Positions 7,927 through 17,237 of a stretch of DNA of 33,999 nt are shown piece by piece. A program made the translations under genes and the position numbers. The stretch covers positions 1 to 33,999 of the forward strand of contig NZ_LWMT01000284.1 in the NCBI RefSeq assembly GCF_001639265.1. Direction: 5' to 3'. The DNA comes from Methanobrevibacter filiformis (GTDB lineage Archaea > Methanobacteriota > Methanobacteria > Methanobacteriales > Methanobacteriaceae). The stretch's first letter is position 1. Each line of letters starts with the position of its first letter. The notes beneath the pieces were generated by a model. It was given only the letters and a program-made list of their open reading frames with translations, was not told the DNA's origin and did no database searches.

Positions 7927-9282
7927 ATGAAATGTGGGTTAGAAATACATGTACAATTAAAAACTGAATCTAAATTATTCTGCAATTGTCATACCAATTA
8001 CCAAGAAGTCCCAGCTAATACAAATATTTGCCCAGTGTGCTTAAATCAGCCAGGAGCAAAACCTTATCCAACTAATAGAAAAGCTATGGAAAATGCTTTA
8101 ATGATATCTTTAATGTTGAATTGTAAAATAGATCAAGGAATAACCTATTTTATGAGAAAACATTACGATTATCCAGATTTACCATCTGGTTACCAGAAAA
8201 CTTCTGTGCCTATTGGATATGAAGGTAATTTAAATGATGTTAGAATCAGAGAAATACATGTAGAAGAAGATCCTGGGCAATATAAACCAGATAGAGGAAT
8301 TGTCGATTTTAACAGGTCTGGAATCCCACTTGTAGAAATTGTAACTGAACCAGATATGCATTCACCAGAAGAAGCTAGAAATTTCTTAAGAGATTTAATT
8401 AGAGTTCTTAACTATAGTGAAAGTGCTCGTGGTGAAGGAACAATGCGAGCAGATGTTAATGTATCTATTGAAGGAGGAAATAGAGTTGAAATAAAAAATA
8501 TTAACTCTATAAAAGGTGCATACAAAGCTCTAAAATTTGAATTAATCAGACAAAAAAATCAGTTGAGAAGAGGAAAAGAAATTCAACAAGAAACTAGAGC
8601 ATTTGTAGAATCATCAATGACAACAGTTTCAATGCGAATGAAAGAAGACGCTGATGATTACAGATTCATACCAGATCCAGATCTTCCTCCAATGAAAATA
8701 GAAACAAGTAAAATTGAAGAAATTAAAGAAATAATGCCTGAAACACCATATAGTAAAGTAGAAAGATTTATAGATAGCTATGGTATTGATAAAGAAACTG
8801 CAAAAGTTCTGACATCTGAATTAGAGCTAGCTAATGCTTATGAAGAAGTAGTTAAATCAGTTGATCCCAAAATTGCAGGATTATGGATGAGAGACGAACT
8901 TAAAAGAGTTCTATCCTACAACAAAATAGAATACAAAGAAAGTAGTATAAATCCTGAAAATATTGTAGAATTCTTAGAAATGCTAAATAAAAAAGAGATA
9001 ACAGCTAAAGCAGGTCAAAGAATTATAGAACAAATGCCAAAGAATCCTAAAACACCAAAAGAAATAGCTATTGAATTAAATCTAACTGGAATTGTAAGTG
9101 ATGATGAAGTTCAAAATGCTTGTAAAATAGCTATTGATGAAAATCCGAAAGCAGCAACAGATTACAAAGAAGGAAATGAATCATCTTTAAACTTCTTAGT
9201 AGGACAAGTAATGAAACAGACCAGAGGAAAAGCAGACCCTGGAGAAACTGTTAAAATATTAAAAGGAATATTAGATGATTAA
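7927..9282 (+). CDS. gatB: Asp-tRNA(Asn)/Glu-tRNA(Gln) amidotransferase subunit B (451 aa)
   Basis: Subunit B of the GatCAB amidotransferase, which activates mischarged Asp-tRNA(Asn) (and in bacteria Glu-tRNA(Gln)) with ATP and amidates it using ammonia from GatA. The start 'MKCGLEIHVQLKTESKLFCNC' is diagnostic, followed by zinc-type Cys pairs 'CNCHTNYQEVPANTNICPVC', then 'YFMRKHYDYPDLPSGYQKTSVPIG', 'VEEDPGQ', 'DFNRSGIPLVEIVTEPD' and the C-terminal YqeY-like tail ending 'VGQVMKQTRGKADPGETVKILKG'. Length is complete. GGAGG lies 11 bases upstream of the ATG. Archaea use GatDE for Gln, so Asn-tRNA formation is the likely role. It leads a run with the CBS protein and hisE on the same strand. Confidence 0.97.
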   Translation: MKCGLEIHVQLKTESKLFCNCHTNYQEVPANTNICPVCLNQPGAKPYPTNRKAMENALMISLMLNCKIDQGITYFMRKHYDYPDLPSGYQKTSVPIGYEGNLNDVRIREIHVEEDPGQYKPDRGIVDFNRSGIPLVEIVTEPDMHSPEEARNFLRDLIRVLNYSESARGEGTMRADVNVSIEGGNRVEIKNINSIKGAYKALKFELIRQKNQLRRGKEIQQETRAFVESSMTTVSMRMKEDADDYRFIPDPDLPPMKIETSKIEEIKEIMPETPYSKVERFIDSYGIDKETAKVLTSELELANAYEEVVKSVDPKIAGLWMRDELKRVLSYNKIEYKESSINPENIVEFLEMLNKKEITAKAGQRIIEQMPKNPKTPKEIAIELNLTGIVSDDEVQNACKIAIDENPKAATDYKEGNESSLNFLVGQVMKQTRGKADPGETVKILKGILDD

Positions 9283-9401
9283 ATATTAGGTAATTAAATA
9301 TTAAATAATGAAGACAGCATAGCCCACAAAAATAATGAAAATAAATATAATCATGATAAAGAATTAATAATAGTGTCAAATATAGATAAGAAGGGATTAT
9401 A

Positions 9402-10214
9402 GTGAGTAGAAAATCATTAGTAAAAGATTATATGACAAGAAATGTTATCAGTGTAAAAAAAGATACATTAAATGAAGATATAATAAAAATAATGAACGAA
9501 ACAGGACATGACGGATTTCCTGTAGTTGATGATGATGAAAAAGTCCTTGGAATTGTAACTGCATTTGACCTTTTAATGAACGAAAGAGGAGATTTCGTTA
9601 AAGATATTATGTCTACAGAAGTCGTTGTAGCACAAGAAGAGATGAAAATCAACGATGCATCAAGAGTAATGTTTAGAAAAGGAATTTCAAGGTTTCCAGT
9701 AGTAGATAGGGAAGAAAAACTAAAAGGAATCATAACAAATATGGATATGGTTAGATCACATATAGAAAGATCTACACCAAGTAAAGTAGACTACTTTAAA
9801 CAGACTATTGAACAGCTATACGGAATTAAAACAAGTTTAAACAAGAAAAAAGTAGAACTAAAAAAACTCAGACCTACACAAGACAAAATATTTGCTGATG
9901 AACTGGAAGGAAGATATTACGAACTTCAAGGAGGATTGTCAGAACCAGCAATAGTAATTAAAACTGGAAATAGATGGGTACTTGTAGATGGTCATCACAG
10001 AGCCGTTGCAGCAATTCAATTAGGCTATGATTTCGTTGATGCCTATGTAATAGACCTCGAACAAGATTTAAAATTAGGAATGGAAAAAACAGCGGAAAAA
10101 AGTGGAATATATACTTTTGATGATATTGAAAAAATTGAACATACTCAACACCCATTAATAGCTGTTACAGAAAGTCTACAAAAACAACACAACAATGAAG
10201 AAAACGATAAGTAG
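9402..10214 (+). CDS. Twin CBS domain protein with ParB-like nuclease domain (270 aa)
   Basis: Residues about 5-125 are a CBS pair ('[25 protein letters not shown]', '[21 protein letters not shown]', then '[23 protein letters not shown]', '[21 protein letters not shown]'), which normally binds adenosine nucleotides and acts as a sensor. A basic linker leads to a ParB/Srx-like domain with '[26 protein letters not shown]' (about 195-225), the G-H-R signature of that fold. The start is GTG at 9402 behind AAGGGA. This fusion is widespread in methanogens; its function is not known and may be a regulatory kinase or nuclease-like activity. It is 119 bp downstream of gatB and likely cotranscribed with hisE. 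Confidence 0.88.
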   Translation: MSRKSLVKDYMTRNVISVKKDTLNEDIIKIMNETGHDGFPVVDDDEKVLGIVTAFDLLMNERGDFVKDIMSTEVVVAQEEMKINDASRVMFRKGISRFPVVDREEKLKGIITNMDMVRSHIERSTPSKVDYFKQTIEQLYGIKTSLNKKKVELKKLRPTQDKIFADELEGRYYELQGGLSEPAIVIKTGNRWVLVDGHHRAVAAIQLGYDFVDAYVIDLEQDLKLGMEKTAEKSGIYTFDDIEKIEHTQHPLIAVTESLQKQHNNEENDK

Positions 10215-10270
10215 AACAATATAACTATAAAATTAATGAAGAAATAATCAATTTAACTGGCGTGCTTTTC

Positions 10271-10561
10271 ATGGTAGATGAAAAAATTATAAGGGATATA
10301 TATGAGTTACTTGAAAATAGAAGAGATAACCCAATTAACTCATACACATCTAAAATAATGAAAGACAGCAACAAAAAAGCTGAGGATAAAATCCTAGAAA
10401 AAATAGGTGAAGAAGCCACAGAAGTTATAATAGCTTCTAAAAATAATGAAAATCTAGTTGAAGAGTCCGTAGATCTTATATTCCATAATTTACTTCTTTT
10501 AGTCTATAAACAAATTCCGTTAGACGATTTACTAAAAGAATTTGAAAAAAGAAACAAATAG
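10271..10561 (+). CDS. hisE: Phosphoribosyl-ATP pyrophosphatase HisE (96 aa)
   Basis: Second enzyme of histidine biosynthesis, hydrolysing phosphoribosyl-ATP to phosphoribosyl-AMP and pyrophosphate; an all-alpha MazG-related fold. Visible are '[25 protein letters not shown]', '[24 protein letters not shown]' with the E-E-x-x-E metal ligands, and '[13 protein letters not shown]' supplying the second acidic pair. Size is typical for free-standing archaeal HisE. I choose the ATG at 10271, since a GTG three codons earlier adds nothing like the family. It ends 15 bp before a strong inverted repeat that separates it from the convergent acetyltransferase gene. Confidence 0.93.
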   Translation: MVDEKIIRDIYELLENRRDNPINSYTSKIMKDSNKKAEDKILEKIGEEATEVIIASKNNENLVEESVDLIFHNLLLLVYKQIPLDDLLKEFEKRNK

Positions 10562-10575
10562 TAACACTGATTTCA

Positions 10576-10600
10576 CAAAATTTTTGAGAAAAAAATTTTG
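10576..10600. terminator. Inverted repeat between convergent genes
   Basis: CAAAATTTTT (10576-10585) and AAAAATTTTG (10591-10600) form a perfect 10-bp stem with a 5-nt loop. It lies between the ends of hisE (+) and the acetyltransferase gene (-), where a two-way terminator is expected. Confidence 0.6.
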
Positions 10601-10640
10601 CAAAATCTTATCCTGCAAGTTTGTAAAATCATAAATACAA

Positions 10641-11258
10641 TTAAACAATATATTCCATATTATACATTCCTCTTTTTCCATTAAAAATTCTGTCTGTTCG
10701 TTTGTTAAAAATTTTAAAGCCAAATTTTTTATAGATATCAATAGCTACTGAATTATTTAGTTCTACATCTAAGACAACTCTTTTAAATCCTCTTTTTTTA
10801 GCTATTTTTACTGTTTCATTTAAAAGAACTTTTCCATAACCTTTACCTTGATTTTCAGAGTCAATAGCTAATTCTGCTAAATATAAATCATCAGAATTAA
10901 ATTTAGCCAAGACTAAATAATCCATAATCTCAATAAATATAAATTTTAAAGCTAAATCTAATCTAAGATTTTTTAAAAGAAAAATAGCTGTAGATAAGAA
11001 ACTATCTTTCCTACCTTTAACAATTAATAAAAGCCCTATTAAATTCTGCTCATTATCGATTAAAACAAGTGTTTTAGAAGAATTTCTACTATTTCTATTA
11101 ATTATTGTATTTTGAACTATTAATCTTCTTTTAATAGCAGAAATAGCTAAATCTCTACTTTTAAATAATCTTAAAAAAGTTGAATAATCAACAGAAAAAA
11201 TAAGTTCAGCTAATTTAAAATCGTCATGTTTATTAAGATTAAATTCTTCAAGTATCAA
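10641..11258 (-). CDS. GNAT family N-acetyltransferase (205 aa)
   Basis: Acetyl-CoA dependent acetyltransferase. The acetyl-CoA binding motif A is 'LAIDSENQGKGYGKVLLNETVKIAKKRG' (Q-x-x-G-x-G/A) at about residues 132-155, followed by motif B 'VVLDVELNNSVAIDIYKKFGFKIFNKR', as in RimI-like proteins. An N-terminal extension of about 100 residues contains a hydrophobic stretch. The start appears to be TTG at 11258, with AAGGTTT and GGAG upstream. It begins 22 bp after the end of larB on the same strand, so the two are probably cotranscribed. The acceptor substrate is unknown. Confidence 0.85.
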   Translation of the reverse strand: MILEEFNLNKHDDFKLAELIFSVDYSTFLRLFKSRDLAISAIKRRLIVQNTIINRNSRNSSKTLVLIDNEQNLIGLLLIVKGRKDSFLSTAIFLLKNLRLDLALKFIFIEIMDYLVLAKFNSDDLYLAELAIDSENQGKGYGKVLLNETVKIAKKRGFKRVVLDVELNNSVAIDIYKKFGFKIFNKRTDRIFNGKRGMYNMEYIV

Positions 11259-11280
11259 TTAAAACCTTACTCCTGAATAT

Positions 11281-12567
11281 TCAGCCTGATTTCATGTTAT
11301 TTATTATTGTCAATGCAAATACAGCAGCTCCAAAACCATTATCAATATTAACAACAGCTAGTCCTGGAGAACAAGATTGGAGCATTGAATATAAAGCAGC
11401 TTTCCCTTCACTTCCTATACCATAGCCTACTGAAGTTGGAATACCTATTACAGGAATATCAACAAGTCCAGAAACAACTGAAGGTAAAGCTCCTTCCATT
11501 CCAGCACACACTATAATTACTTTAACATTCTCCTCAATCATTCTAGCTATTTTAGGAAACAATCTATGTATTCCAGCTACTCCAATGTCATAAGAAGCTA
11601 TTACATCACAGCCCGTAGATTCAATAATAACTCGTGCTTCTTCTGCTACTGGAATATCAGATGTTCCTGCTGTGACGATTCCTACTTTATATTCATTGCT
11701 ACTATCATCGACATTAACACTATCATCATCAATATCATTACTAACATCAACACCATTATCATCAATATCAATATTAACATCATCAACATTATCATCAATA
11801 TCAATATTAACATCAACACCATTATCATCAATATCAATATTAACATCATCAACATTATCATCAATATCAATATTAACATCATCAACATTATCATCAATAT
11901 CAATATTAACATCATCAACATTTCTAATATCAAATAAAGTACTAGTTTTATCTGTATTTTTAGAAATCATTTTAGGTCTAGCTAAAGGAAGATCTTTCAA
12001 ACCATCAATATCATCAATAGTAGAAATATTACTAGAATCACCATTAGTTGAATTAATAATATTTATATTTCTTTTATTATTTCTATCGACTTCTTCATCC
12101 TCAATATTTTTACCTGAAATAACTAAAATTCTTGCTTTTTTATTATATTCAAAGGTAAAATTATGGTGAAATAAATCATAAGTCTTATTATAATTATAAT
12201 TGTTATTAGAGCTAGTACTACTGCTAGTACTACTTTTTTTAGGCTTTTGTTTTTGAAATAAATCGCTGATTACTTTATTATAAATATCTTCTTCAAGTCT
12301 TGTAATAAGAAGCTTATTTAAATCATTGTTTTTTGAAAAATCCTCATCCTTTAAATGTGATGTTATAATTGCAAGTAAATCATCATAATCTTTCCCATAT
12401 GCTAAAATTGCTTCTGGAAAACCTGTTCTAACTTGTCTTGAAGAATCAAAATTAGCTATTTCATTAATTTCTTTAATATTATTGGCTTTCAAACGATTTA
12501 CAGCATCATTAATGCTGATTTTATCATCTAAAAGATCCTTAAGTATATCTCTCATTTTACCATACAT
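11281..12567 (-). CDS. larB: LarB, nickel-pincer cofactor carboxylase/hydrolase, with Asp-rich repeat insert (428 aa)
   Basis: LarB carboxylates the pyridinium ring of nicotinic acid adenine dinucleotide and hydrolyses it, the first step of nickel-pincer nucleotide synthesis. The N-terminal helical part '[26 protein letters not shown]...[14 protein letters not shown]' and the C-terminal PurE-like domain '[17 protein letters not shown]...[12 protein letters not shown]...[34 protein letters not shown]' are both intact. Usual length is about 250 residues. The extra length is a Ser/Asn-rich stretch (about 110-130) and a strongly acidic repeat near residues 217-282, just before the catalytic domain. 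Start is ATG at 12567; an ATG four codons in (12555) fits the family slightly better. Many methanogens carry larB, and its client enzyme here is unknown. Confidence 0.92.
   Translation of the reverse strand: MYGKMRDILKDLLDDKISINDAVNRLKANNIKEINEIANFDSSRQVRTGFPEAILAYGKDYDDLLAIITSHLKDEDFSKNNDLNKLLITRLEEDIYNKVISDLFQKQKPKKSSTSSSTSSNNNYNYNKTYDLFHHNFTFEYNKKARILVISGKNIEDEEVDRNNKRNINIINSTNGDSSNISTIDDIDGLKDLPLARPKMISKNTDKTSTLFDIRNVDDVNIDIDDNVDDVNIDIDDNVDDVNIDIDDNGVDVNIDIDDNVDDVNIDIDDNGVDVSNDIDDDSVNVDDSSNEYKVGIVTAGTSDIPVAEEARVIIESTGCDVIASYDIGVAGIHRLFPKIARMIEENVKVIIVCAGMEGALPSVVSGLVDIPVIGIPTSVGYGIGSEGKAALYSMLQSCSPGLAVVNIDNGFGAAVFALTIINNMKSG
11722..11919 (-). repeat. 33-bp minisatellite inside larB (about 6 units)
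   Basis: Five nearly perfect copies start at 11755, 11788, 11821, 11854 and 11887, exactly 33 bp apart, with one degenerate copy before them. In the larB frame each encodes an 11-residue acidic unit [11 protein letters not shown] or [11 protein letters not shown]. The unit length is a multiple of three, so copy changes keep the frame open. Confidence 0.95.
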
Positions 12568-12749
12568 TATCCAGTTTATTATCCAATATTTATATTAAAA
12601 ATATTATATATTAATAGTTATATTAACCAAATAATAAATATTTTGAATAATAAACAGAAAGATTAAGAAATAAAATTGAAAATTAATTATTGATTAGTAA
12701 ATATTACACAAACTCATTAAATATTAAATTTCAGAACTCAAAGATTAAT

Positions 12750-13370
12750 ATGACTATTGATACTACATATCAAAGAGCTAAAATAATAGTAGAACACACA
12801 AGAGAATTATATTTCCAAATATTACTTTTTACAGGCTTATTCATATTTATAGCCATTAGAACTACAGCAAGAGGTGTAAGTTATCCTAATCCAAGCTTAA
12901 TATATATGAATAATCTTCCACAGCCTAGTTACATCAATTTTATTCAAAGCCCATTATTTCTATGTATTTATGTAGGAAGCATTTTTCTCTTATTTTCATT
13001 ATACAAATATTTAAAATTATATTTTCTAAAAAGAAGCTTTAAAAATAAAGAAAAAAGAGATAAAAAGCTTAAAAAGTATATGAAACTCGATAAATTTCCT
13101 ACAAGAGAAGAAATAGAAAATAAATTCAAAGAAAACAAGCATAAAACAAAAAAGAAGTTTTATAGGCAATTAGTTCAAGTTGTAATTATCAATATAATTT
13201 TATTTATTGTGAATTTATATTATATTCATCTAATGTTTATAGAAATAATCATGATATTTTCAATATTAAGCATAGTTTACAGACATATACTCATATTCCA
13301 TTTAGAAAAAATAGTTTTTGGCAAAAAATGGGAAAATAATAAGATTATTGAATATATTAAAGAATATTAG
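12750..13370 (+). CDS. Unrecognised membrane protein (206 aa)
   Basis: Not assigned to a family. Four hydrophobic segments are visible: 'ILLFTGLFIFIAI', 'PLFLCIYVGSIFLLFSLY', 'VVIINIILFIVNLYYI' and 'FIEIIMIFSILSIVYR'. Between the second and third lies a strongly basic cytoplasmic-type loop of about 65 residues rich in Lys, Arg and Glu. The frame can be extended to a TTG at 12690, but neither start has a clear ribosome site; I prefer the ATG at 12750. The gene is divergent from larB and upstream of hypF, with 164 bp before hypF. No function can be inferred from its position. Confidence 0.65.
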   Translation: MTIDTTYQRAKIIVEHTRELYFQILLFTGLFIFIAIRTTARGVSYPNPSLIYMNNLPQPSYINFIQSPLFLCIYVGSIFLLFSLYKYLKLYFLKRSFKNKEKRDKKLKKYMKLDKFPTREEIENKFKENKHKTKKKFYRQLVQVVIINIILFIVNLYYIHLMFIEIIMIFSILSIVYRHILIFHLEKIVFGKKWENNKIIEYIKEY

Positions 13371-13534
13371 TCAATAGATAATCTTAATCCACTGATAAAT
13401 AATGAGGATTACTAATAATTCTAAATATTAACAATAATTAATAAAGCTAATTAATAATTAATAAAAACAAAATATAAAAGTATATTAATTGTAAAATATA
13501 AATATATAATACTTCAAAATTATAAAGGGAAAAA

Positions 13535-15865
13535 ATGAAAACAAGTAAAATTTTCGTTGAAGGAATTGTGCAAGGAGTTGGATTTAGACCAAATATTTAT
13601 AGAATAGCTATTAAAAATAATATAAAAGGTTACGTTAAAAATCAAGGAAATGTAGTTGAAATAGTTGCTCAAGGATCTAAAAAAGATAGTGATAAGTTCA
13701 TCCAGGAACTAGTAGATGAAAAACCACCTGTTGCGAAAATAAACTCAGTGAAAACAGAAGAAATAGCTAATGAAAAAGAATATATCAGTTTCGAAATACT
13801 TAAAAGTTCATCAGAAGTTTCAGGATCTTCTGTTATTCCACCAGATTTAGCAGTTTGTGATAATTGTTTAAATGAAATGAGAGATAAGAGTAATTTTAGA
13901 TATAACTATCCGTTCATCGCATGTACTGACTGTGGACCTCGTTTTACAGTTATAAAAGATATTCCTTATGACAGAGAAAATACTACAATGGACGAATTCC
14001 CCTTATGTGAAGAATGTATCGAAGAATACACTAATCCATTGGACCGGCGCTACCATGCAGAAGCAACTTGCTGTGATAAATGTGGACCTTTATTAAGGTT
14101 ATACAATAGTAATTCAAAGGAATATATTATAACAGACAAACCTAAATACATTTCCACCTCAAAAGAAATAGTTAAAAAAGCAGCACATTTATTAGATGTT
14201 GGAAACATTTTAGCTATTAAAGGAATAGGTGGAACTCATCTTGTAGCAAGTGTCACAGATAAAAAAACATCTAAAACCCTTAGAAAATGCTTAAATCGGC
14301 TAAATCAACCATTTGCAGTTATGAGTCCTGATATAGAAACAATAGAAACTTATGCTAAACTTAGTGAAAATGAAAAAAATAGCCTAAAATCTATTGAAAG
14401 ACCTATTGTAGTGGTCAAAAAAAGTAAAGACTATTATTTTGAAGATTCTGTTGCACCAGTACTACATAATATTGGAGTAATGCTACCTTACTCACCATTT
14501 CACCATATGTTGTTTGAACATACAGATTCTCCTGCTTATATAATGACCTCTGCGAATATTCCTGGAGAACCTATGATGATTGAAAATAAGGACATAATGG
14601 AAAATCTATCTAAAATAGCTGATTATTTCTTATTACATAATAGAAAAATAGTAAACAGATGTGATGATTCTGTTATTAGATATGTTAATAACCACCCTTC
14701 ATTTATTAGACGATCACGAGGTTATGCCCCATCACCTTATAATATAAGTAAGTACACAACAAATAAAAATATTTTAGCTCTTGGTCCAGAGTTAGATGTG
14801 ACTTTTGCTATTGTGAAAGAAGGTCTTTGTTATATATCCCAGCATATTGGAAATACTAATAAATTTAAGACTTATCAATTCCTTCAAGAAGCAATAACTC
14901 ATTTAATGAATATTACAGCTACAAAAGAATACGATATAATAGCTTGTGATATGCACCCCCAATTTTTCACTACTAAATTAGCTCATGAACTTAGAGAAAT
15001 CTATAATTGTCCAGTAACCACTGTTCAACATCACCATGCCCATGGAGCAGTTCTTGGATATGATAATAATATAGATGAATTTGTATTTATTGCTGCTGAC
15101 GGTGTAGGGTATGGTGAAGACCATAGTGCATGGGGAGGAGAAATATTTTACACCAATATGGACTCTTTTGAAAGATTAGGCTCATTAATACCTCAAAAAA
15201 TGCCTGGAGGAGACATATCCACTAAATATCCTATAAGAATGCTTACTTCAATTTTAAAACAAGAGTACGATGAAAATAAACTTAAATCATTATTAATCGC
15301 AGATTATAAAGATTATTTCCAATATGGAGAAGCAGAAATTGATAATGTTTTAAAACAGCTGAATAGTGATTTAAATGTTGGAACAAGTACAAGTACAGGG
15401 CGTATCCTTGATTCTATTTCTGTTGCACTTGGAATATGTGGCGAAAGAACATATGAAGGAGAATGTTCAATGAAATTAGAATCAATAGCTATTAAAGGAG
15501 ACAATAGCTTAGAGATTCCGTATGAAATTAAAAAAGAAAATAAAATTCCAAGACTCGATACAAGTAAACTATTAAAAGAAGTTATTGAACTTAAAAAATC
15601 AGGAGAAAAGATAGCTAACATTGGAAAAGCAAGTCAAATTGCATTAAGTAAAGGATTATCTGAAATAGCTATTGAAATAGCTGAAAAAACAGGAGTTAAG
15701 ACAATAGGAGGAACTGGTGGAGTATTTTACAATGAAGCTATTTCAAAAACAATAAAAGACAATGTTGAATCCAATGGATACAAATTTATTCAACACAAGA
15801 ATTCTTGTGCTGGTGATGGATCATTATCTCTAGGTCAAGCTATTATTGCTTCAAAAAGGATTTAA
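13535..15865 (+). CDS. hypF: Carbamoyltransferase HypF (776 aa)
   Basis: HypF makes the thiocarbamate on HypE from carbamoyl phosphate and ATP, the source of the cyanide ligands of [NiFe]-hydrogenases. Domains in order: acylphosphatase (residues about 1-90, 'VEGIVQGVGFRPNIYR', 'GYVKNQGNVVEI'); two zinc fingers ('CDNCLNEM...CTDCGPRFT' and 'CEECIEEYTNPLDRRYHAEATCCDKCGP'); YrdC-like (about 210-385); and a Kae1-like domain with the metal-binding 'VQHHHAHGAVLGY' and, near the end, 'GGTGGVFYNEAI'. Length and all motifs are complete. Start at ATG 13535 follows AAAGGGA. Methanogens depend on several [NiFe]-hydrogenases, so this gene is expected. It is followed by hairpins and a separate regulator gene. 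Confidence 0.97.
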   Translation: MKTSKIFVEGIVQGVGFRPNIYRIAIKNNIKGYVKNQGNVVEIVAQGSKKDSDKFIQELVDEKPPVAKINSVKTEEIANEKEYISFEILKSSSEVSGSSVIPPDLAVCDNCLNEMRDKSNFRYNYPFIACTDCGPRFTVIKDIPYDRENTTMDEFPLCEECIEEYTNPLDRRYHAEATCCDKCGPLLRLYNSNSKEYIITDKPKYISTSKEIVKKAAHLLDVGNILAIKGIGGTHLVASVTDKKTSKTLRKCLNRLNQPFAVMSPDIETIETYAKLSENEKNSLKSIERPIVVVKKSKDYYFEDSVAPVLHNIGVMLPYSPFHHMLFEHTDSPAYIMTSANIPGEPMMIENKDIMENLSKIADYFLLHNRKIVNRCDDSVIRYVNNHPSFIRRSRGYAPSPYNISKYTTNKNILALGPELDVTFAIVKEGLCYISQHIGNTNKFKTYQFLQEAITHLMNITATKEYDIIACDMHPQFFTTKLAHELREIYNCPVTTVQHHHAHGAVLGYDNNIDEFVFIAADGVGYGEDHSAWGGEIFYTNMDSFERLGSLIPQKMPGGDISTKYPIRMLTSILKQEYDENKLKSLLIADYKDYFQYGEAEIDNVLKQLNSDLNVGTSTSTGRILDSISVALGICGERTYEGECSMKLESIAIKGDNSLEIPYEIKKENKIPRLDTSKLLKEVIELKKSGEKIANIGKASQIALSKGLSEIAIEIAEKTGVKTIGGTGGVFYNEAISKTIKDNVESNGYKFIQHKNSCAGDGSLSLGQAIIASKRI

Positions 15866-16041
15866 ATATAATTAAATGAATAAAATCAATTTAAATTAAT
15901 AGAAAAATTAATTTAATTAAAAGAATATATTTAAAATTAATAATATCTTCAATAATAAAATATTTAAAATTAATAATAAAAGCATTTCTTATTTAGAATG
16001 GTTATTTTATAAAACAGTAAAATGAAACTTAATTCATTAAG

Positions 16042-16105
16042 TTAGAAAATCTTTGATTTTCTAAACTTTATTTCATGACGAACATTAGAGAAATCTTCGA
16101 TTTCT
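16042..16105. terminator. Two hairpins downstream of hypF
   Basis: TTAGAAAATC (16042-16051) and GATTTTCTAA (16055-16064) form a perfect 10-bp stem with a 3-nt loop. A second, AGAAATC-TTC-GATTTCT (16089-16105), follows and then a T-rich run. The two share the GAAATC/GATTTC core. They may terminate hypF or regulate the short gene that starts 58 bp later. Confidence 0.5.
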
Positions 16106-16163
16106 TGTTTTTAACAGTCTGTTTCTTATATTATGTAAAACTATATTCCAAGGTTTAATAGCT

Positions 16164-16367
16164 ATGAAAACAATGATTAAATACTTACGTCAGGAAAAGG
16201 GAATAAATCAAGACAAACTAGCTGAGCAGGCAAATGTAAGTAGACAAACAATAAGTGCTCTTGAAAATGGCAGATACAATCCCTCACTAATTCTAGCATA
16301 TACAATAACTAAGATACTAGGTTGCAAACATATAGAAGATGTGTTCTTATTAGATGAAGATAAATAG
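16164..16367 (+). CDS. XRE-family (Cro/CI-type) HTH regulator (67 aa)
   Basis: Nearly the whole protein is one helix-turn-helix domain: '[61 protein letters not shown]', with the Q-x-x-L-A and S-R-Q-T-I-S-x-L-E-N-G-R recognition pattern of the YozG-like small transcription factors. AAGGTTT precedes the ATG. It ends about 50 bp before the DUF4013 membrane protein on the same strand. Small regulators of this kind often pair with a membrane protein in one operon, so it may control that gene; this is inference. Confidence 0.9.
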   Translation: MKTMIKYLRQEKGINQDKLAEQANVSRQTISALENGRYNPSLILAYTITKILGCKHIEDVFLLDEDK

Positions 16368-16421
16368 ATTAAATAAATGAATAACCTAAATAAATATTTA
16401 ATTAAGGAATTAGTGTTTATT

Positions 16422-17237
16422 ATGATATTTGAAATCTTTAAAGATTCATTTGAATATTCAATTAAGAATAGAAAGCATTTACTGAAATTAGGAATGTTAA
16501 CACTGCTAAGTATAATATTTATTATACCAACACTATTCCTACAAGGATACACTTACAGAATAACAGTTATTGGTGTTAATGGTATGATTAATGGTAATGA
16601 TCCATTACCTAAATTTGATAAACTACTGAAAATGCTTGTTGAAGGAATTAAAATAGCTATTGTAAGGTTTATTTACCTATTACCTGGAACTATAATAGCT
16701 ATTTTATTTTTAACAATTAATTTGAATCAATTCACAACCTCAACAGGATATGATATTTCTCATATTCAAACACTCAATCAGACTATTATCTTAAATATGG
16801 CCCCAATTATTGCTAAAAATATTACTCTAACTGGAGGATTTATTGCAATAGCTATTATACTATGGATTGCTTTTTATTTAATTTCTGATATAGCTATTAC
16901 TAATATGGTAAATAATAAAGGATCAATAATCCATGCTTTCAAATTTAAAGACCTAATATTTATTATAAAATCAATTGGTGTGTTTGAATACATTAGTTTC
17001 TATGTTGGAATTCTAATATTATTTAGTGGTATTTTATTTACATTTACATTACTTTTTGGACTAATTAACTCAATAATAAGTACAATTGCAATATTACTAT
17101 CCTCACATCTTACAGGATCCATTGTTAGTGGGTTAATTGTTGGAACAATAGGTATATTCTTTTGTGCCTTTATAATACTTCCATTTTTTGTTATATTTAA
17201 AACCAGGATTGTGTCATTGTTGTATAATATGAGATAA
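16422..17237 (+). CDS. DUF4013 membrane protein (271 aa)
   Basis: Hydrophobic protein with five to six membrane segments. The N-terminus 'IFEIFKDSFEYSIKNRKHLLKLGMLTLLSIIFIIPTLFLQGYTYRI' and 'DPLPKFDKLLKMLVEGIKIAIVRFIYLLPGTIIAILF' have the layout of the DUF4013 family, which is common in Methanobacteriales and has no established function. I choose the ATG at 16422 because it matches the start of the paralogue at 29501-30376. A GTG at 16413 is better spaced behind AAGGA (16404-16408), and an ATG at 16377 is also in frame. It probably shares a transcript with the XRE regulator. Confidence 0.8.
   Translation: MIFEIFKDSFEYSIKNRKHLLKLGMLTLLSIIFIIPTLFLQGYTYRITVIGVNGMINGNDPLPKFDKLLKMLVEGIKIAIVRFIYLLPGTIIAILFLTINLNQFTTSTGYDISHIQTLNQTIILNMAPIIAKNITLTGGFIAIAIILWIAFYLISDIAITNMVNNKGSIIHAFKFKDLIFIIKSIGVFEYISFYVGILILFSGILFTFTLLFGLINSIISTIAILLSSHLTGSIVSGLIVGTIGIFFCAFIILPFFVIFKTRIVSLLYNMR

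Noticed and set aside
11566-12169. Plus-strand frames rich in Ile/Asn or Ser/Thr/Leu opposite larB
   Set aside because: They arise from the 33-bp minisatellite and the intact larB frame on the minus strand.
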